64,000 bases of DNA from Herbiconiux daphne (GTDB taxonomy: Bacteria; Actinomycetota; Actinomycetes; Actinomycetales; Microbacteriaceae). Shown one piece after another: positions 33,977 to 42,390 of the stretch (position 1 is its first letter; every line of letters starts with the position of its first letter). The DNA is taken from assembly GCF_024979295.1 (NCBI RefSeq), contig NZ_JANLCJ010000002.1, positions 1-64,000 of the forward strand. Reading direction: 5' to 3'. The notes beneath the pieces were generated by a model. The model saw nothing but the letters and a program-made list of their open reading frames with translations, had not been told where the DNA came from and did no database searches. A program made the position numbers and the translations under genes.

Positions 33977-34565
33977 GTCGCGCTCGCCTGGTCTGCAGCA
34001 TCGTCACGCCATCGACGACGGGTGGCAGACCGGCCAGCATGCAGAGGAGTTCGCTCCAGCCCTCGACGTGGGCCTGGAGGTTGTGGTCTGTAGGAGTCCA
34101 GGATGCCCGCAACTCGATCTGAGCGCCATCTCCCTGGCTCGACAACTCGCCGAAACCGGTCGAGATGATCTTCGTGGCCGTGCCCGACGCGCTCGTGTAG
34201 TTGGCGCCACGGGCGTCGAGGGCGTCGACCAGCCACGACCAGGCCACGTCGGCCAGGAAGGGGTCGAGCCCGATCTCGGTCTCGAGCGGCGCCTGGGCGA
34301 AGCACACCACCCGGAACTCGCCGCCCCACGCCTCGGGCCGCGACTCGTCGTGCAGCAGGATGAACCGGCCGGTGCCGAGCTCGGAGTCGGCGCCATGGCG
34401 GGCCGGCGTGACATCCGCCGCGAGTGCCACGGCGTTCGGTGCCAGATTCGCGGGCGCGGGAATCTCGTGGACCACGAGTTCGTCGCGCGTGTCGGCCCGC
34501 CGCAGCGAATCGAGCGCTGCGCCGAACGCCGCCGGGATGTCCGGGGTGAAGGGGGAATCGGCCAC
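33969..34565 (-). CDS. DUF3000 domain-containing protein
   Basis: 198 aa. A soluble actinobacterial protein of unknown function with the DUF3000 layout: VVHEIPAPANLAPNAVAL near residue 30, GRFILLHDESRPEAWGG in the middle, WSWLVDALDARGA and HVEGWSELLCMLAGLPP at the end. GTG 34565 has TAGTCT on the complement (34572-34577) 6 nt upstream, indicating leaderless transcription. It overlaps the RNase D gene, a pairing conserved in Actinobacteria that hints at a link with RNA metabolism. Confidence 0.86.
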   Translation of the reverse strand: MADSPFTPDIPAAFGAALDSLRRADTRDELVVHEIPAPANLAPNAVALAADVTPARHGADSELGTGRFILLHDESRPEAWGGEFRVVCFAQAPLETEIGLDPFLADVAWSWLVDALDARGANYTSASGTATKIISTGFGELSSQGDGAQIELRASWTPTDHNLQAHVEGWSELLCMLAGLPPVVDGVTMLQTRRARRE

Positions 34566-34681
34566 GTCTGCAGACTAGAGTTCTTTACGTTCCGGGCGGT
34601 GAAGGCACGCCGGATCGCGTGTCAGCAACTGTTCCAGGCCGGAGCGCCGCGTGCGGCCCCGGTGCGAGAAGGGATGGCCGA

Positions 34682-35863
34682 ATGAGCCCCAGAGCATCCG
34701 ATCCAGCGAACGTTCCCGGCTGGGCCGTGGCCGCCCTCGTGGCCGGATCGGTCGCCACGATCGCCACCGCCGGAGCGGCCGTCGTGACCGCGCTCATGTC
34801 GCGCGCCATCGTCATCCCGTCCGCGCCGGTCGACGACATCCGGGTGCTCGGTTACGACGAAGAGAACGGCACCGTCGCGCTCTCGGTGACGGCCGACTCG
34901 ATCCTGCCGGGCCTCTACAGCCTGCGGTTCTCGGGCGACCACGGGCACGCGCGCCTCGGCGAGGTGCTGTCGGTCGGCGACGGCATCGTCGTGCGCTCGG
35001 TGATCCAGGTCGACTACGGCGACCTGGCTGCGGCCCGCAACGGCCGCATCAGCGGCTGGTACTACATCCACCCGCGCGAGCTCGACGTGCCCGTCGACGA
35101 GGTCGATGTGTTCACGCCGGTCGGTCCGGCGCCCGCCTGGTTCGTGCCCGCCGCCGGTGGCGCGGCCGGCAAGTGGGTCATCCAGGTGCACGGGCGCGGA
35201 GTGCGTCGCGGTGAGACCATCCGGCCGATCCCGGTGTTCCGCGAGCACGGCTACAGCTCGCTGCACATCTCCTACCGCAACGACGGCGAAGCGCCGAAGT
35301 CGCCCGACGGGCGCTACGCGCTCGGCGACACCGAGTGGCAGGACCTCGACGCCGCCATCACCTACGCGGTCGACCACGGCGCCACCGACATCGTGCTGAT
35401 GGGTTGGTCGATGGGCGGTGCGATCGCGCTGCAGGCGATGGGCCGAGCGGTGCACCGCGATCGCGTTCGCGCCATCGCGCTCGACTCGCCGGCCATCGAC
35501 TGGCGAGACGTGCTGCGCTATCACGGCCGCGCCCGTCACGCGCCCGAGCTGGTCGGCGACGCCGCGTTCGCCACCATCACCCACCAGTGGGGGAGCGTCG
35601 TCACCGGGCAGGCCCAGCCGCTCGACCTCGACCGGCTCGACTTCGTCAAGCGCAGCGACGAGGTGAACGTGCCGCTGCTCATCATGCACAGCGACGACGA
35701 CGGCTACGTGCCGTCGACCGGATCGCGGCAGCTCGCCGAGGCCCGGCCCGACCTCGTCACCTTCGTGCCGTTCGCCGTGGCCCGGCACACCAAGCTCTGG
35801 AACTACGACCGCGCGAAGTGGACCACGGCCATCTCGAGCTGGCTCACCGCCAACGGCCTCTGA
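34682..35863 (+). CDS. alpha/beta hydrolase with N-terminal membrane anchor
   Basis: 393 aa. A hydrophobic segment at about residues 14-38 could be a membrane anchor or an uncleaved signal. The hydrolase domain occupies about 160-390. The nucleophile elbow is GWSMGG, the acid is probably in MHSDDDGYVP, and the histidine in ARHTKLWN. Substrate unknown. I chose ATG 34682 with GAAGGGATGG upstream. Confidence 0.82.
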   Translation: MSPRASDPANVPGWAVAALVAGSVATIATAGAAVVTALMSRAIVIPSAPVDDIRVLGYDEENGTVALSVTADSILPGLYSLRFSGDHGHARLGEVLSVGDGIVVRSVIQVDYGDLAAARNGRISGWYYIHPRELDVPVDEVDVFTPVGPAPAWFVPAAGGAAGKWVIQVHGRGVRRGETIRPIPVFREHGYSSLHISYRNDGEAPKSPDGRYALGDTEWQDLDAAITYAVDHGATDIVLMGWSMGGAIALQAMGRAVHRDRVRAIALDSPAIDWRDVLRYHGRARHAPELVGDAAFATITHQWGSVVTGQAQPLDLDRLDFVKRSDEVNVPLLIMHSDDDGYVPSTGSRQLAEARPDLVTFVPFAVARHTKLWNYDRAKWTTAISSWLTANGL

Positions 35864-35882
35864 CCGGCGAGGTAGGACGGGC

Positions 35883-36323
35883 CTAGGCGGCGATCCGCTC
35901 GCGGATCTGGCGCTTCGTGCGCCCGAGCAGCGCCGTCATGCCCCGGATGCGCAGCGGCGAGACCGCGGCCGTGAGCCCGAGCGTGTTCGGGAAGTCGTCG
36001 GGGATGCCGAGCACCTCGTCGACCGTGAGCCCGTCGATGCCCTGCACCAGGATCGAGGCGAACCCGCGCGTGGTGGGCGCCTCTTTGGGCGCCGTGGCAT
36101 AGAGGTGCACCACGGAGTCGGGCTCGACCTCGACGAAGATGTAGACCGGCGACTGGCACTCGACCACGCGTTCGAACAGGTCGGGATGCTCCTGGTAGCG
36201 CGCGGGCAGCTCGGGCAGCTCGTTCGAGAACTCCAGCAGCATCTCGAGACGCTCGCGCTGCTCGAGGGCGAGGAAGTCGTCGCGGATGTCGGCGAGGGCG
36301 GAGGGGAGGGTGTGGTCGGTCAT
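35883..36323 (-). CDS. sufE: SufE family sulfur acceptor protein
   Basis: 146 aa. SufE proteins accept persulfide sulfur from a cysteine desulfurase or related donor and pass it on for Fe-S assembly. The acceptor is C56 in VVECQSPVYIFVE. GKT-like helices and the C-terminal LRIRGM segment are typical. ATG 36323 is preceded by GGAAGG. The gene is 16 bp downstream of a two-domain rhodanese on the same strand, so a sulfur-relay pair is likely. Confidence 0.9.
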   Translation of the reverse strand: MTDHTLPSALADIRDDFLALEQRERLEMLLEFSNELPELPARYQEHPDLFERVVECQSPVYIFVEVEPDSVVHLYATAPKEAPTTRGFASILVQGIDGLTVDEVLGIPDDFPNTLGLTAAVSPLRIRGMTALLGRTKRQIRERIAA

Positions 36324-36339
36324 CCCTTCCAGTATCGCT

Positions 36340-37251
36340 CTACTTCGCGGGAGTGGTGCTCGGCGCGGCTCCGGGCTCGGCGCCGGTGGCGATCGGCACC
36401 CGCACGGCACTGCCCCACTCGGTCCACGACCCGTCGTAGTTGCGCACGTTCTCGAAGCCGAGCAGGTGGGTGAGCACGAACCAGGTGTGGCTCGACCGCT
36501 CGCCGATGCGGCAGTACGCGATCACGGGCTCGCCCTGCTCGAGACCGGCGCCGTCGCGGTAGATGGCGTCGAGCTCGGCGACGGGCTTGAAGGTGCCGTC
36601 GTCGGCCGCCGCCTTGGCCCACGGCACGTTGGCGGCGGTGGGGATGTGCCCGGCGCGGAGCGCCCCCTCCTCCGGGTAGGCGGGCGCGGTGGTGCGTTCT
36701 CCGCTGTACTCCTCCGGCGACCGCACGTCGATCAGGGGGTGGCCGAAGTGCGCGAGCACGTCGTCCTTGAACGCGCGGATGGCGTCGTCGCGGCGCTCGA
36801 CGACCGGGTAGGTGGCGGCATCCGTCACCGTGCGGTCGGTCGTGATCGGGCGGCCCTCGGCGATCCATTTGTCGCGCCCGCCGTCGAGCAGGCGCACGTC
36901 GTCGTGGCCGAAGAGGGTGAACACCCAGAGGGCGTAGGCGGCCCACCAGTTGTTCTTGTCGCCGTAGATCACCACGGTCGAATCGCGCGAGATGCCTTTG
37001 CCCGCCACCAATTCGGCGAACGCGGCGCCGTCGATGTAGTCGCGCTGCACCGGGTCGTTGAGGTCGGTGTGCCAGTCGATCTTGACCGAGCCCGGGATGT
37101 GACCCGTCTCGTAGAGCAGCACGTCTTCGTCGGACTCCACCACGACGAGACCCGGTTCGCCCAGGTGCGCCTCGAGCCAGTCGCCCGACACCAGCCGTTC
37201 GGGGTGGGCGTATGCGGCGAACTTCTCGGAGCGATCGGTCTCGACTGTCAT
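36340..37251 (-). CDS. two-domain sulfurtransferase (thiosulfate/3-mercaptopyruvate type)
   Basis: 303 aa with two rhodanese domains (about residues 20-145 and 165-290). Only the second has an active-site cysteine, C247 in YCRIGERSS; the first reads YGDKNNWWA, without one. The CRIGERS loop is the form found in actinobacterial CysA-type thiosulfate sulfurtransferases. It probably moves sulfur to the product of the adjacent sufE. It is divergent from zapE, with about 105 bp between. Confidence 0.9.
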   Translation of the reverse strand: MTVETDRSEKFAAYAHPERLVSGDWLEAHLGEPGLVVVESDEDVLLYETGHIPGSVKIDWHTDLNDPVQRDYIDGAAFAELVAGKGISRDSTVVIYGDKNNWWAAYALWVFTLFGHDDVRLLDGGRDKWIAEGRPITTDRTVTDAATYPVVERRDDAIRAFKDDVLAHFGHPLIDVRSPEEYSGERTTAPAYPEEGALRAGHIPTAANVPWAKAAADDGTFKPVAELDAIYRDGAGLEQGEPVIAYCRIGERSSHTWFVLTHLLGFENVRNYDGSWTEWGSAVRVPIATGAEPGAAPSTTPAK

Positions 37252-37357
37252 TTCACAACCTCCAGTTAGGGTAGGTACAACCCCGACAAGAATCTATGTC
37301 TTCCCGACTCCCCGCTGCACATCGCGGGTCAAATTTCGACATACAGGACTTCAGCAG

Positions 37358-38392
37358 ATGACAGGTGAGCGGCAGGCAGTCGCCCCGCGCTTGACCGAGC
37401 GCACCCCCTCGATCTCCGCCGCCGAACTCGCCGGCACGCTCGTGCCGCCGCGGCAGTTCGACACCGCCTCGTTCGAGACCTACCGGCCCGACCGCGACTA
37501 CCCCTCGCAGGGCGAGGCGCTGGCCAAGGTGCGTCATTTCGCCGAGGGCTGGAAGCCCGCGAAGGCCGGCGGCTTCTTCAGCCGCGGCAAGAAGGGACCG
37601 GTCGCCAAGCCGGGCATCTACCTCGACGGCGGGTTCGGCGTGGGCAAGACCCACCTGCTCGCCGCGCTGTGGCACGCGGCCCCCGGCCCCAAGTACTTCG
37701 GCACCTTCATCGAGTACACCGCGCTCATCGGCGCCCTCGGCTACGCCAACGCCGTGCAGCTGTTCACGGGTGCCAAGTTCATCGCGATCGACGAGTTCGA
37801 GCTCGACGACCCGGGCGACACCATGCTGATGACCCGCTTCCTGGGCGAGCTCGTCGCCAAGGGCACGCGGTTGGCGGCCACCTCCAACACGCCGCCGAAC
37901 GCGCTCGGCGAAGGGCGGTTCGCCGCGAGCGACTTCCTGCGCGAGATCCAGGCCATCGCCGACCGCTTCGACATCGTGCGCATCGACGGTCTCGACTACC
38001 GGCGCCGCGACATCGAGGGCCACGCCGTCGGCTTCGCGACCGACGACGAGTTGGCGGCGGCGGTCGAGGTGCGCGCCGCGGCGGGGGAGCGCATCACGAG
38101 CGACGGGTTCGACGCACTCGTGCAGCACCTCGGCACGATTCATCCGTCGCGCTACGTCAAGATGGTCGACGGCCTCGACGTGATCGCGCTCAGCGGCGTC
38201 ACGCCGTTCGCCAACCAGACGGATGCGCTGCGCTTCGTGGCGTTCGTCGACCGGGTCTACGACGCCCAGATCCGCATCCTCGCCTCAGGCGCACCGCTCG
38301 ACGAGGTGTTCGCGGGCGACATGATGAACGGCGGCTACCGCAAGAAGTACCTGCGTGCCGTCTCGCGGCTGATCGCCTCGGCCACCGTCTGA
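37358..38392 (+). CDS. zapE: cell division protein ZapE (AFG1-like ATPase)
   Basis: 344 aa. An AFG1/ZapE family P-loop ATPase. Walker A is GGFGVGKTHLL near residue 90 and Walker B is FIAIDEFELDD near 142; the latter carries the expected DE. LAATSNTPPNALGEGRF is the sensor region. In E. coli ZapE associates with FtsZ; the actinobacterial role is less clear. The start follows a spacer without a strong ribosome site, so it may vary by a few codons. Confidence 0.88.
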   Translation: MTGERQAVAPRLTERTPSISAAELAGTLVPPRQFDTASFETYRPDRDYPSQGEALAKVRHFAEGWKPAKAGGFFSRGKKGPVAKPGIYLDGGFGVGKTHLLAALWHAAPGPKYFGTFIEYTALIGALGYANAVQLFTGAKFIAIDEFELDDPGDTMLMTRFLGELVAKGTRLAATSNTPPNALGEGRFAASDFLREIQAIADRFDIVRIDGLDYRRRDIEGHAVGFATDDELAAAVEVRAAAGERITSDGFDALVQHLGTIHPSRYVKMVDGLDVIALSGVTPFANQTDALRFVAFVDRVYDAQIRILASGAPLDEVFAGDMMNGGYRKKYLRAVSRLIASATV

Positions 38393-38450
38393 GGCCTGCC
38401 GGAGCCCTCCGCTCACCGGATGCCGGCTCTCGCCGGATTCCCTGCACCGC

Positions 38451-38497
38451 GAAACACGATGTTTACATTCGCGCGCACCGTGTAACACGACGTACAC
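38451..38497 (+). promoter_or_regulatory. possible GlnR-type operator upstream of amt
   Basis: The stretch has GAAAC-N6-TTTAC (38451-38466) and GTAAC-N6-TACAC (38482-38497). These resemble halves of the actinobacterial GlnR consensus gTnAC-N6-GaAAC. The second half-sites are imperfect. The position, about 140 bp before the ammonium transporter start, fits nitrogen control. The evidence is weak. Confidence 0.35.
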
Positions 38498-38635
38498 ATA
38501 GTTCGTCGCCCGGCGAAACCTCTCTTCGCCAGACTTCCCTTGCCTGCAATTGCGCCCTCGGCCCCGTGCTAGCCGCGAGCATCACAGCAGTTCCAGCAGT
38601 ACCCGCCAGCACGTTATAGAGAGGTAACCATTCAT

Positions 38636-39874
38636 ATGGAAGAAGTAACCGGCAACCTGAACTCACTGTGGTTGCTCGTTGCAGCCGCCCTTGTGCTCCT
38701 GATGACCCCCGGCGTCGCGTTCTTCTACGGCGGCATGGTCAAAGCGAAGTCCGTCATCTCGATGATGATGATGAGCTTCGGCGCAATGGGCCTCGTCGGC
38801 GTCCTCTGGGTGCTGTACGGCTACGGACTCGCCTTCGGCACCCCGCTCATCCCGGGAATCGTCGGAAACCCGTTCGACGGCTCGATCGGACTCGGCAGCC
38901 TGCTGGGTCTCGGTGAGGGCGGATCGATGGACCCCGACCTCGCCGGTCTCGCGTTCGCGGGCTTCCAGGCGACCTTCGCCATCATCACCGTCGCCCTGAT
39001 CTCGGGTGCGATCGCCGACCGTGCCAAGTTCGGCGCGTGGATGGTCTTCGCCGGCATCTGGGTGACCGTGGTCTACTTCCCGGTCGCGTTCATGGTCTTC
39101 AACCTGGCCGAGGGCTGGGCTCCGGTCTGGGGCGTCAACGACTTCGCCGGTGGAACCGCGGTGCACATCAACGCCGGTGCCGCCGCTCTGGCTCTCGCCC
39201 TGGTGCTCGGCAAGCGCGTCGGATTCCAGAAGGGCATCCAGAAGCCGCACAACGTTCCGCTGACGCTGCTCGGCGCCTCGCTGCTGTGGTTCGGCTGGTT
39301 CGGCTTCAACGCCGGCTCCGAGGCCGCTGTCGACGGCGTCGCCGCGATCGCCTGGATCAACACGCTCGCCGCTCCTGCCGCCGGTATCCTCGGCTGGCTC
39401 ATCGTCGAGAAGATCAAAGACGGCAAGCCCACCTCGATCGGTGCCGCCTCGGGCGCCGTCGCGGGCCTGGTCGCCATCACCCCGGCCTGTAACATCCTGA
39501 CCCCGGGCTGGGCGATCGTGCTCGGCGTGCTCGCCGGTGCCGTCTGCGCCCTGGCGGTCGAGCTCAAGTTCAAGCTCGGCTTCGACGACTCGCTCGACGT
39601 CGTGGGCATCCACCTCGTCGGCGGCCTGATCGGCACGCTCTACATCGGCATCTTCGGCGCCGGCATCGGCCTCATCGACACCGGTTCGCTGGAGCAGCTT
39701 GGCAAGCAGGCCGCCGCGGCCGTGGTCGTGATGGTCTACTCCTTCGTGGTCGCCCTGCTCATCGGCTGGATCATCCAGAAGACCATGGGCTTCCGCATCA
39801 ACAACGAAGACGAAGTGGCCGGTGTCGACACCACCGTCCACGGCGAAGAAGGCTACGTGCTCGAGACCGTCTAG
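38636..39874 (+). CDS. amt: ammonium transporter
   Basis: 412 aa with 11 membrane segments, an Amt/MEP/Rh family ammonium channel of the inner membrane. The conserved pore histidines are in GGTAVHINAGAAAL and GIHLVGGLIGTL. The N-terminus reads TPGVAFFYGGMVKAKS. ATG 38636 is preceded by GAGAGG. The gene stands alone, with no glnK or glnD beside it as in many actinobacteria. It ends in a strong terminator at 39898-39929. Confidence 0.95.
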   Translation: MEEVTGNLNSLWLLVAAALVLLMTPGVAFFYGGMVKAKSVISMMMMSFGAMGLVGVLWVLYGYGLAFGTPLIPGIVGNPFDGSIGLGSLLGLGEGGSMDPDLAGLAFAGFQATFAIITVALISGAIADRAKFGAWMVFAGIWVTVVYFPVAFMVFNLAEGWAPVWGVNDFAGGTAVHINAGAAALALALVLGKRVGFQKGIQKPHNVPLTLLGASLLWFGWFGFNAGSEAAVDGVAAIAWINTLAAPAAGILGWLIVEKIKDGKPTSIGAASGAVAGLVAITPACNILTPGWAIVLGVLAGAVCALAVELKFKLGFDDSLDVVGIHLVGGLIGTLYIGIFGAGIGLIDTGSLEQLGKQAAAAVVVMVYSFVVALLIGWIIQKTMGFRINNEDEVAGVDTTVHGEEGYVLETV

Positions 39875-39897
39875 TCCGGTCACGCCGCACGACACGA

Positions 39898-39929
39898 GCG
39901 GGGCGTCATCCTTCGGGGTGACGCCCCGC
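39898..39929. terminator. terminator shared by amt and the EI24-domain gene
   Basis: GCGGGGCGTCA (39898-39908) and TGACGCCCCGC (39919-39929) are perfect 11-bp arms with a 10-nt loop, followed by a T-rich tract on the plus strand. The left arm includes the stop codon of the minus-strand gene, so one hairpin serves both convergent genes. Confidence 0.8.
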
Positions 39930-40715
39930 TTCTGTGTCTTCGGGCCGGGTGCCGCGGGCGGGGGTTCCGGATGCCGCGGCCGCGGCGTCGCGGGCCAGCA
40001 ACGTCGCTCCCACCACCGCGGAGGGCATCGCGAACACGGCGCCGAGCGGCACGAGGAACACCAGGTAGGTGGCCACCCCGAAGCCGAGCGTGCGGGCCCG
40101 GCGGGCTCCCAGCATCCGCCGCCGTTCGCGCAGGGGGATCTCGCGGGCCTCGAAGGCGAAGCCGGTGAGTTCGAGCGCGATCACCCAGCCGCCGAAGAGG
40201 GCGCCGAGCACCGGCACGGCGATCTGGCCGACGAGAGGCACCAGTCCCACCACGAACAGCAGCAGGCCGATCAGCAGGGTGAGCGCGAGGATGCGCACGC
40301 CGGTGCCGATGCCGCGCAGCAGCAGCCGCCAGAACCGCCCTGAGGGCTCTGCGGGGGCGTCACCAAGGGTCTCTTCGGTCTGGCGCCAGATGCGTTCGTA
40401 GAACGGGTCGCCGACGGCGAGGGTGATGGCCGTGTAGGTGAACACCACGAGCAGCACCGCGACCCCCACCAACGCGAGGGCGGCCGAGACGCGGGTGATG
40501 GTGCGCCAGGGCTCGTTCCACTCGTCGGCGAACGGGGTGGCCCACTCGGCGATGCCGGGCGAGAAGATCGCGAGCACCACGATGCCGGTGCCGTAGACGA
40601 GGGCGACGATGAGGGCCGGGATGGCACCGGTGACCATCAGGCGGGGCCGGCTCGCCCAGACGCGGAGCCCGCGGCCGAGCAGCCCCACGCCGGAGAGGAA
40701 GTCGCGGATCACCAT
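39906..40715 (-). CDS. EI24 domain-containing membrane protein (CysZ-like)
   Basis: 269 aa with four main membrane segments and a soluble loop carrying DPFYERIWRQTEE. The EI24/CysZ family includes sulfate permeases, but this actinobacterial branch is not characterised. I chose ATG 40715 (MVIRDFLSG) because TACGAT on the complement (40722-40727) lies exactly 6 nt away, giving a leaderless start. The longer frame to 40775 would begin upstream of this promoter. Confidence 0.8.
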   Translation of the reverse strand: MVIRDFLSGVGLLGRGLRVWASRPRLMVTGAIPALIVALVYGTGIVVLAIFSPGIAEWATPFADEWNEPWRTITRVSAALALVGVAVLLVVFTYTAITLAVGDPFYERIWRQTEETLGDAPAEPSGRFWRLLLRGIGTGVRILALTLLIGLLLFVVGLVPLVGQIAVPVLGALFGGWVIALELTGFAFEAREIPLRERRRMLGARRARTLGFGVATYLVFLVPLGAVFAMPSAVVGATLLARDAAAAASGTPARGTRPEDTEAGRHPEG

Positions 40716-40761
40716 CCCGCGATCGTAGCCGTCGGGCGCCAAGGGGAGCATTCTTGGATGC

Positions 40762-41052
40762 ATGAAGCGCATCAACTACGCCGGCCGGTCGTTCGTCGTC
40801 TCGGATGCCGGCGCGCTCGAGATGATGAGACACGCGACGGAGTTCCTGCGCATCCTCGGGTCGGAGTCGACGGGCGATTCGGATGTCGCGGCCGCGGTCT
40901 CGCAGGCCACGGCCGCGGTCACCATCAGCGAGCTTGACGGAACGCCGGTCGAGGTGCCGGCGACGCCCTGGGGCCACGTCTCGGTGCGGGCGCACGCATT
41001 CGGGGCGTCGGAGGAGTCGGACGATCTGGACGAGCAGGACCCGCTGGGCTGA
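40762..41052 (+). CDS. hypothetical protein
   Basis: 96 aa, no domain recognised. It begins MKRINYAGRSFVVSDAGA, has a central Ala-rich helix and an acidic C-terminus. The pattern looks like a small cytoplasmic protein specific to Microbacteriaceae. AAGGGGAG lies upstream, though about 12 nt from the ATG. It is divergent from the EI24 gene and stops 10 bp before tRNA-Val(CAC). Confidence 0.6.
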   Translation: MKRINYAGRSFVVSDAGALEMMRHATEFLRILGSESTGDSDVAAAVSQATAAVTISELDGTPVEVPATPWGHVSVRAHAFGASEESDDLDEQDPLG

Positions 41053-41062
41053 AATCTGTCGG

Positions 41063-41135
41063 TGGGCGATACCGGACTCGAACCGATGACCTCTTCCGTG
41101 TGAAGGAAGCGCGCTACCAACTGCGCCAATCGCCC
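41063..41135 (-). tRNA. tRNA-Val (CAC)
   Basis: A full cloverleaf on the minus strand. The acceptor stem is GGGCGAT/ATCGCCC, discriminator A. The anticodon loop TTCACAC between CTTCC and GGAAG gives anticodon CAC (41100-41102), reading GTG. CCA is not encoded (ACCG follows). It is a near-copy, in opposite orientation, of tRNA-Val(GAC) 375 bp away. Confidence 0.95.
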
Positions 41136-41214
41136 TGAACAGTTATCGATAGTACTGGATGCCGAGGGGTGCTGGTGAACACGACCGGCCGCGACACGCG
41201 AGGCCGGGAGCGAT

Positions 41215-41244
41215 TTGGCTATCCCCGAACGAATCGGCTAGTGT
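41215..41244 (+). promoter_or_regulatory. promoter of the plus-strand tRNA cluster
   Basis: TTGGCT (41215-41220) and TAGTGT (41239-41244) are spaced 18 nt. Transcription would begin just before tRNA-Gly and run through the three tRNA genes to the terminator at 41591. Confidence 0.5.
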
Positions 41245-41274
41245 CTAATCCGCACGCAGAAATGCGAGCGAAAT

Positions 41275-41346
41275 GCGGATGTGGCGCAGTGGTAGCGCAT
41301 CACCTTGCCAAGGTGAGGGTCGCGAGTTCGAATCTCGTCATCCGCT
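41275..41346 (+). tRNA. tRNA-Gly (GCC)
   Basis: Acceptor stem GCGGATG/CATCCGC, discriminator T. The anticodon loop TTGCCAA between CACC and GGTG gives GCC. T-loop GTTCGAATC is standard. CCA not encoded. It is first of three plus-strand tRNAs. Confidence 0.95.
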
Positions 41347-41399
41347 CGAGTGAAGTTACTCGTTTGTGGGAACCCACCCGGTTCCCATTGCACGAACTG

Positions 41400-41470
41400 G
41401 GTGGCGTGGCCGAGAGGCGAGGCAGCGGCCTGCAAAGCCGTCCACACGGGTTCAAATCCCGTCGCCACCT
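41400..41470 (+). tRNA. tRNA-Cys (GCA)
   Basis: Acceptor stem GGTGGCG/CGCCACC, discriminator T, with CCA encoded at 41471-41473. The anticodon loop CTGCAAA gives GCA. T-loop GGTTCAAATCC is standard. Confidence 0.95.
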
Positions 41471-41509
41471 CCACTCGGCAGCAACACCACCGCGGAGTTC
41501 TACTCCACT

Positions 41510-41581
41510 GGGCGATTGGCGCAGCGGTAGCGCGCTTCCCTGACACGGAAGAGGTCACTGGTTCGATCCCAGTATCGCCCA
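41510..41581 (+). tRNA. tRNA-Val (GAC)
   Basis: Acceptor stem GGGCGAT/ATCGCCC, discriminator A, CCA encoded at 41582-41584. The anticodon loop CTGACAC gives GAC, reading GTC and GTT. It is the last tRNA before an accessory island, and its 3' half has a possible relic copy near 43645. Confidence 0.95.
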
Positions 41582-41590
41582 CCACGACAG

Positions 41591-41612
41591 CCCCGGCTCG
41601 CCGGGGTTTTTT
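41591..41612 (+). terminator. Rho-independent terminator after the tRNA cluster
   Basis: CCCCGGC (41591-41597), loop TC, GCCGGGG (41600-41606) and then six T. It is the most classical terminator in the window. Confidence 0.92.
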
Positions 41613-41772
41613 CGCATCTAGCGACAGATCCATGCGCTGGGCGTAGCTCGCACCATTCAGCGAGGCGCCAGTACGAGCGACGAGCTTCGCTTTCTGCTCG
41701 TCGGGCGCGGCGATCGCCCAGGACGTCGGCGGTGTCTGGCACAATGTCACCATCCCTGGGAAGGAAGCTAAG

Positions 41773-42390
41773 GTGTCGTTTCCGATTCCGCTTGCGTCGA
41801 AGATGAGCGGTGCGAGCATCAGCCAACTCGCCCATTGGCGCAAGACTGACGTGCTCGTTCCTGAAATCGAAAGCGCAAAGCCGCCGTACCTCTACTCGTT
41901 CCGAGATATCGTCGCCCTTCGCACGTTCGCGTGGCTTCGAGGCGATCATTCGCTGCAGTTGATCCGCAAGTCCCTCGATACGCTCCGCGAACTCGACATG
42001 GTCAGCCATCCCTCGTCGTACAAGCTCGTCAAGCTCGGTAACAGCATCGGCGTGCACGCTGAGGACGACCGAGCGATCGACATCGCCCGGAACCCCGGAC
42101 AAGTCACGATCGGATCGCTGGCGGACGTGTTCGCAGAATTCGAGACAATCAGGAACCGTCGTGTCGACTCGTTGCGCCATCCTCGGCGTGGTGTCGAAGT
42201 CGATCCGAACCGGCTCGGCGGGTGGCCGACCATCATTGGCACCCGTATCCCATTCGATCTGGTCGCTGAATTGCTGAGCGACGGATCGGTGACGCCTGAG
42301 CAAATCGGAAGCTTCTATCCAAGCGTGTCTGCCGAAGCAGCCCGCGATGCGCTCGACTACATGCGTTCCATCGAGAGTCACACTGCGTGA
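41773..42390 (+). CDS. MerR-like HTH / DUF433 antitoxin of a PIN-like toxin-antitoxin pair
   Basis: 205 aa. The N-terminal region (about residues 10-75) is a MerR-type winged helix: SISQLAHWRKTDVLVPE followed by LYSFRDIVALRTF. The C-terminal region (about 137-200) is DUF433, with GWPTIIGTRIPFDLVAELL, the usual antitoxin domain for Mut7-C/DUF5615-type PIN-like toxins. It would bind both the toxin and the operon promoter. GTG 41773 has GGGAAGGAAG upstream. Codon use is clearly less GC-rich than in neighbours, suggesting transfer. Its end overlaps the toxin start by 4 bp (GTGA). Confidence 0.78.
   Translation: MSFPIPLASKMSGASISQLAHWRKTDVLVPEIESAKPPYLYSFRDIVALRTFAWLRGDHSLQLIRKSLDTLRELDMVSHPSSYKLVKLGNSIGVHAEDDRAIDIARNPGQVTIGSLADVFAEFETIRNRRVDSLRHPRRGVEVDPNRLGGWPTIIGTRIPFDLVAELLSDGSVTPEQIGSFYPSVSAEAARDALDYMRSIESHTA

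Noticed and set aside
41591..41772. A further small gene between the tRNA terminator and the antitoxin
   Set aside because: No plus-strand frame with a start and ribosome site. A minus-strand frame here continues into tRNA antisense.
41238..41843. Minus-strand open frame of 201 codons over the tRNA cluster
   Set aside because: It reads straight through tRNA-Gly, tRNA-Cys and tRNA-Val. Its C-terminal part is tRNA antisense translation, and no ribosome site or homology is seen.
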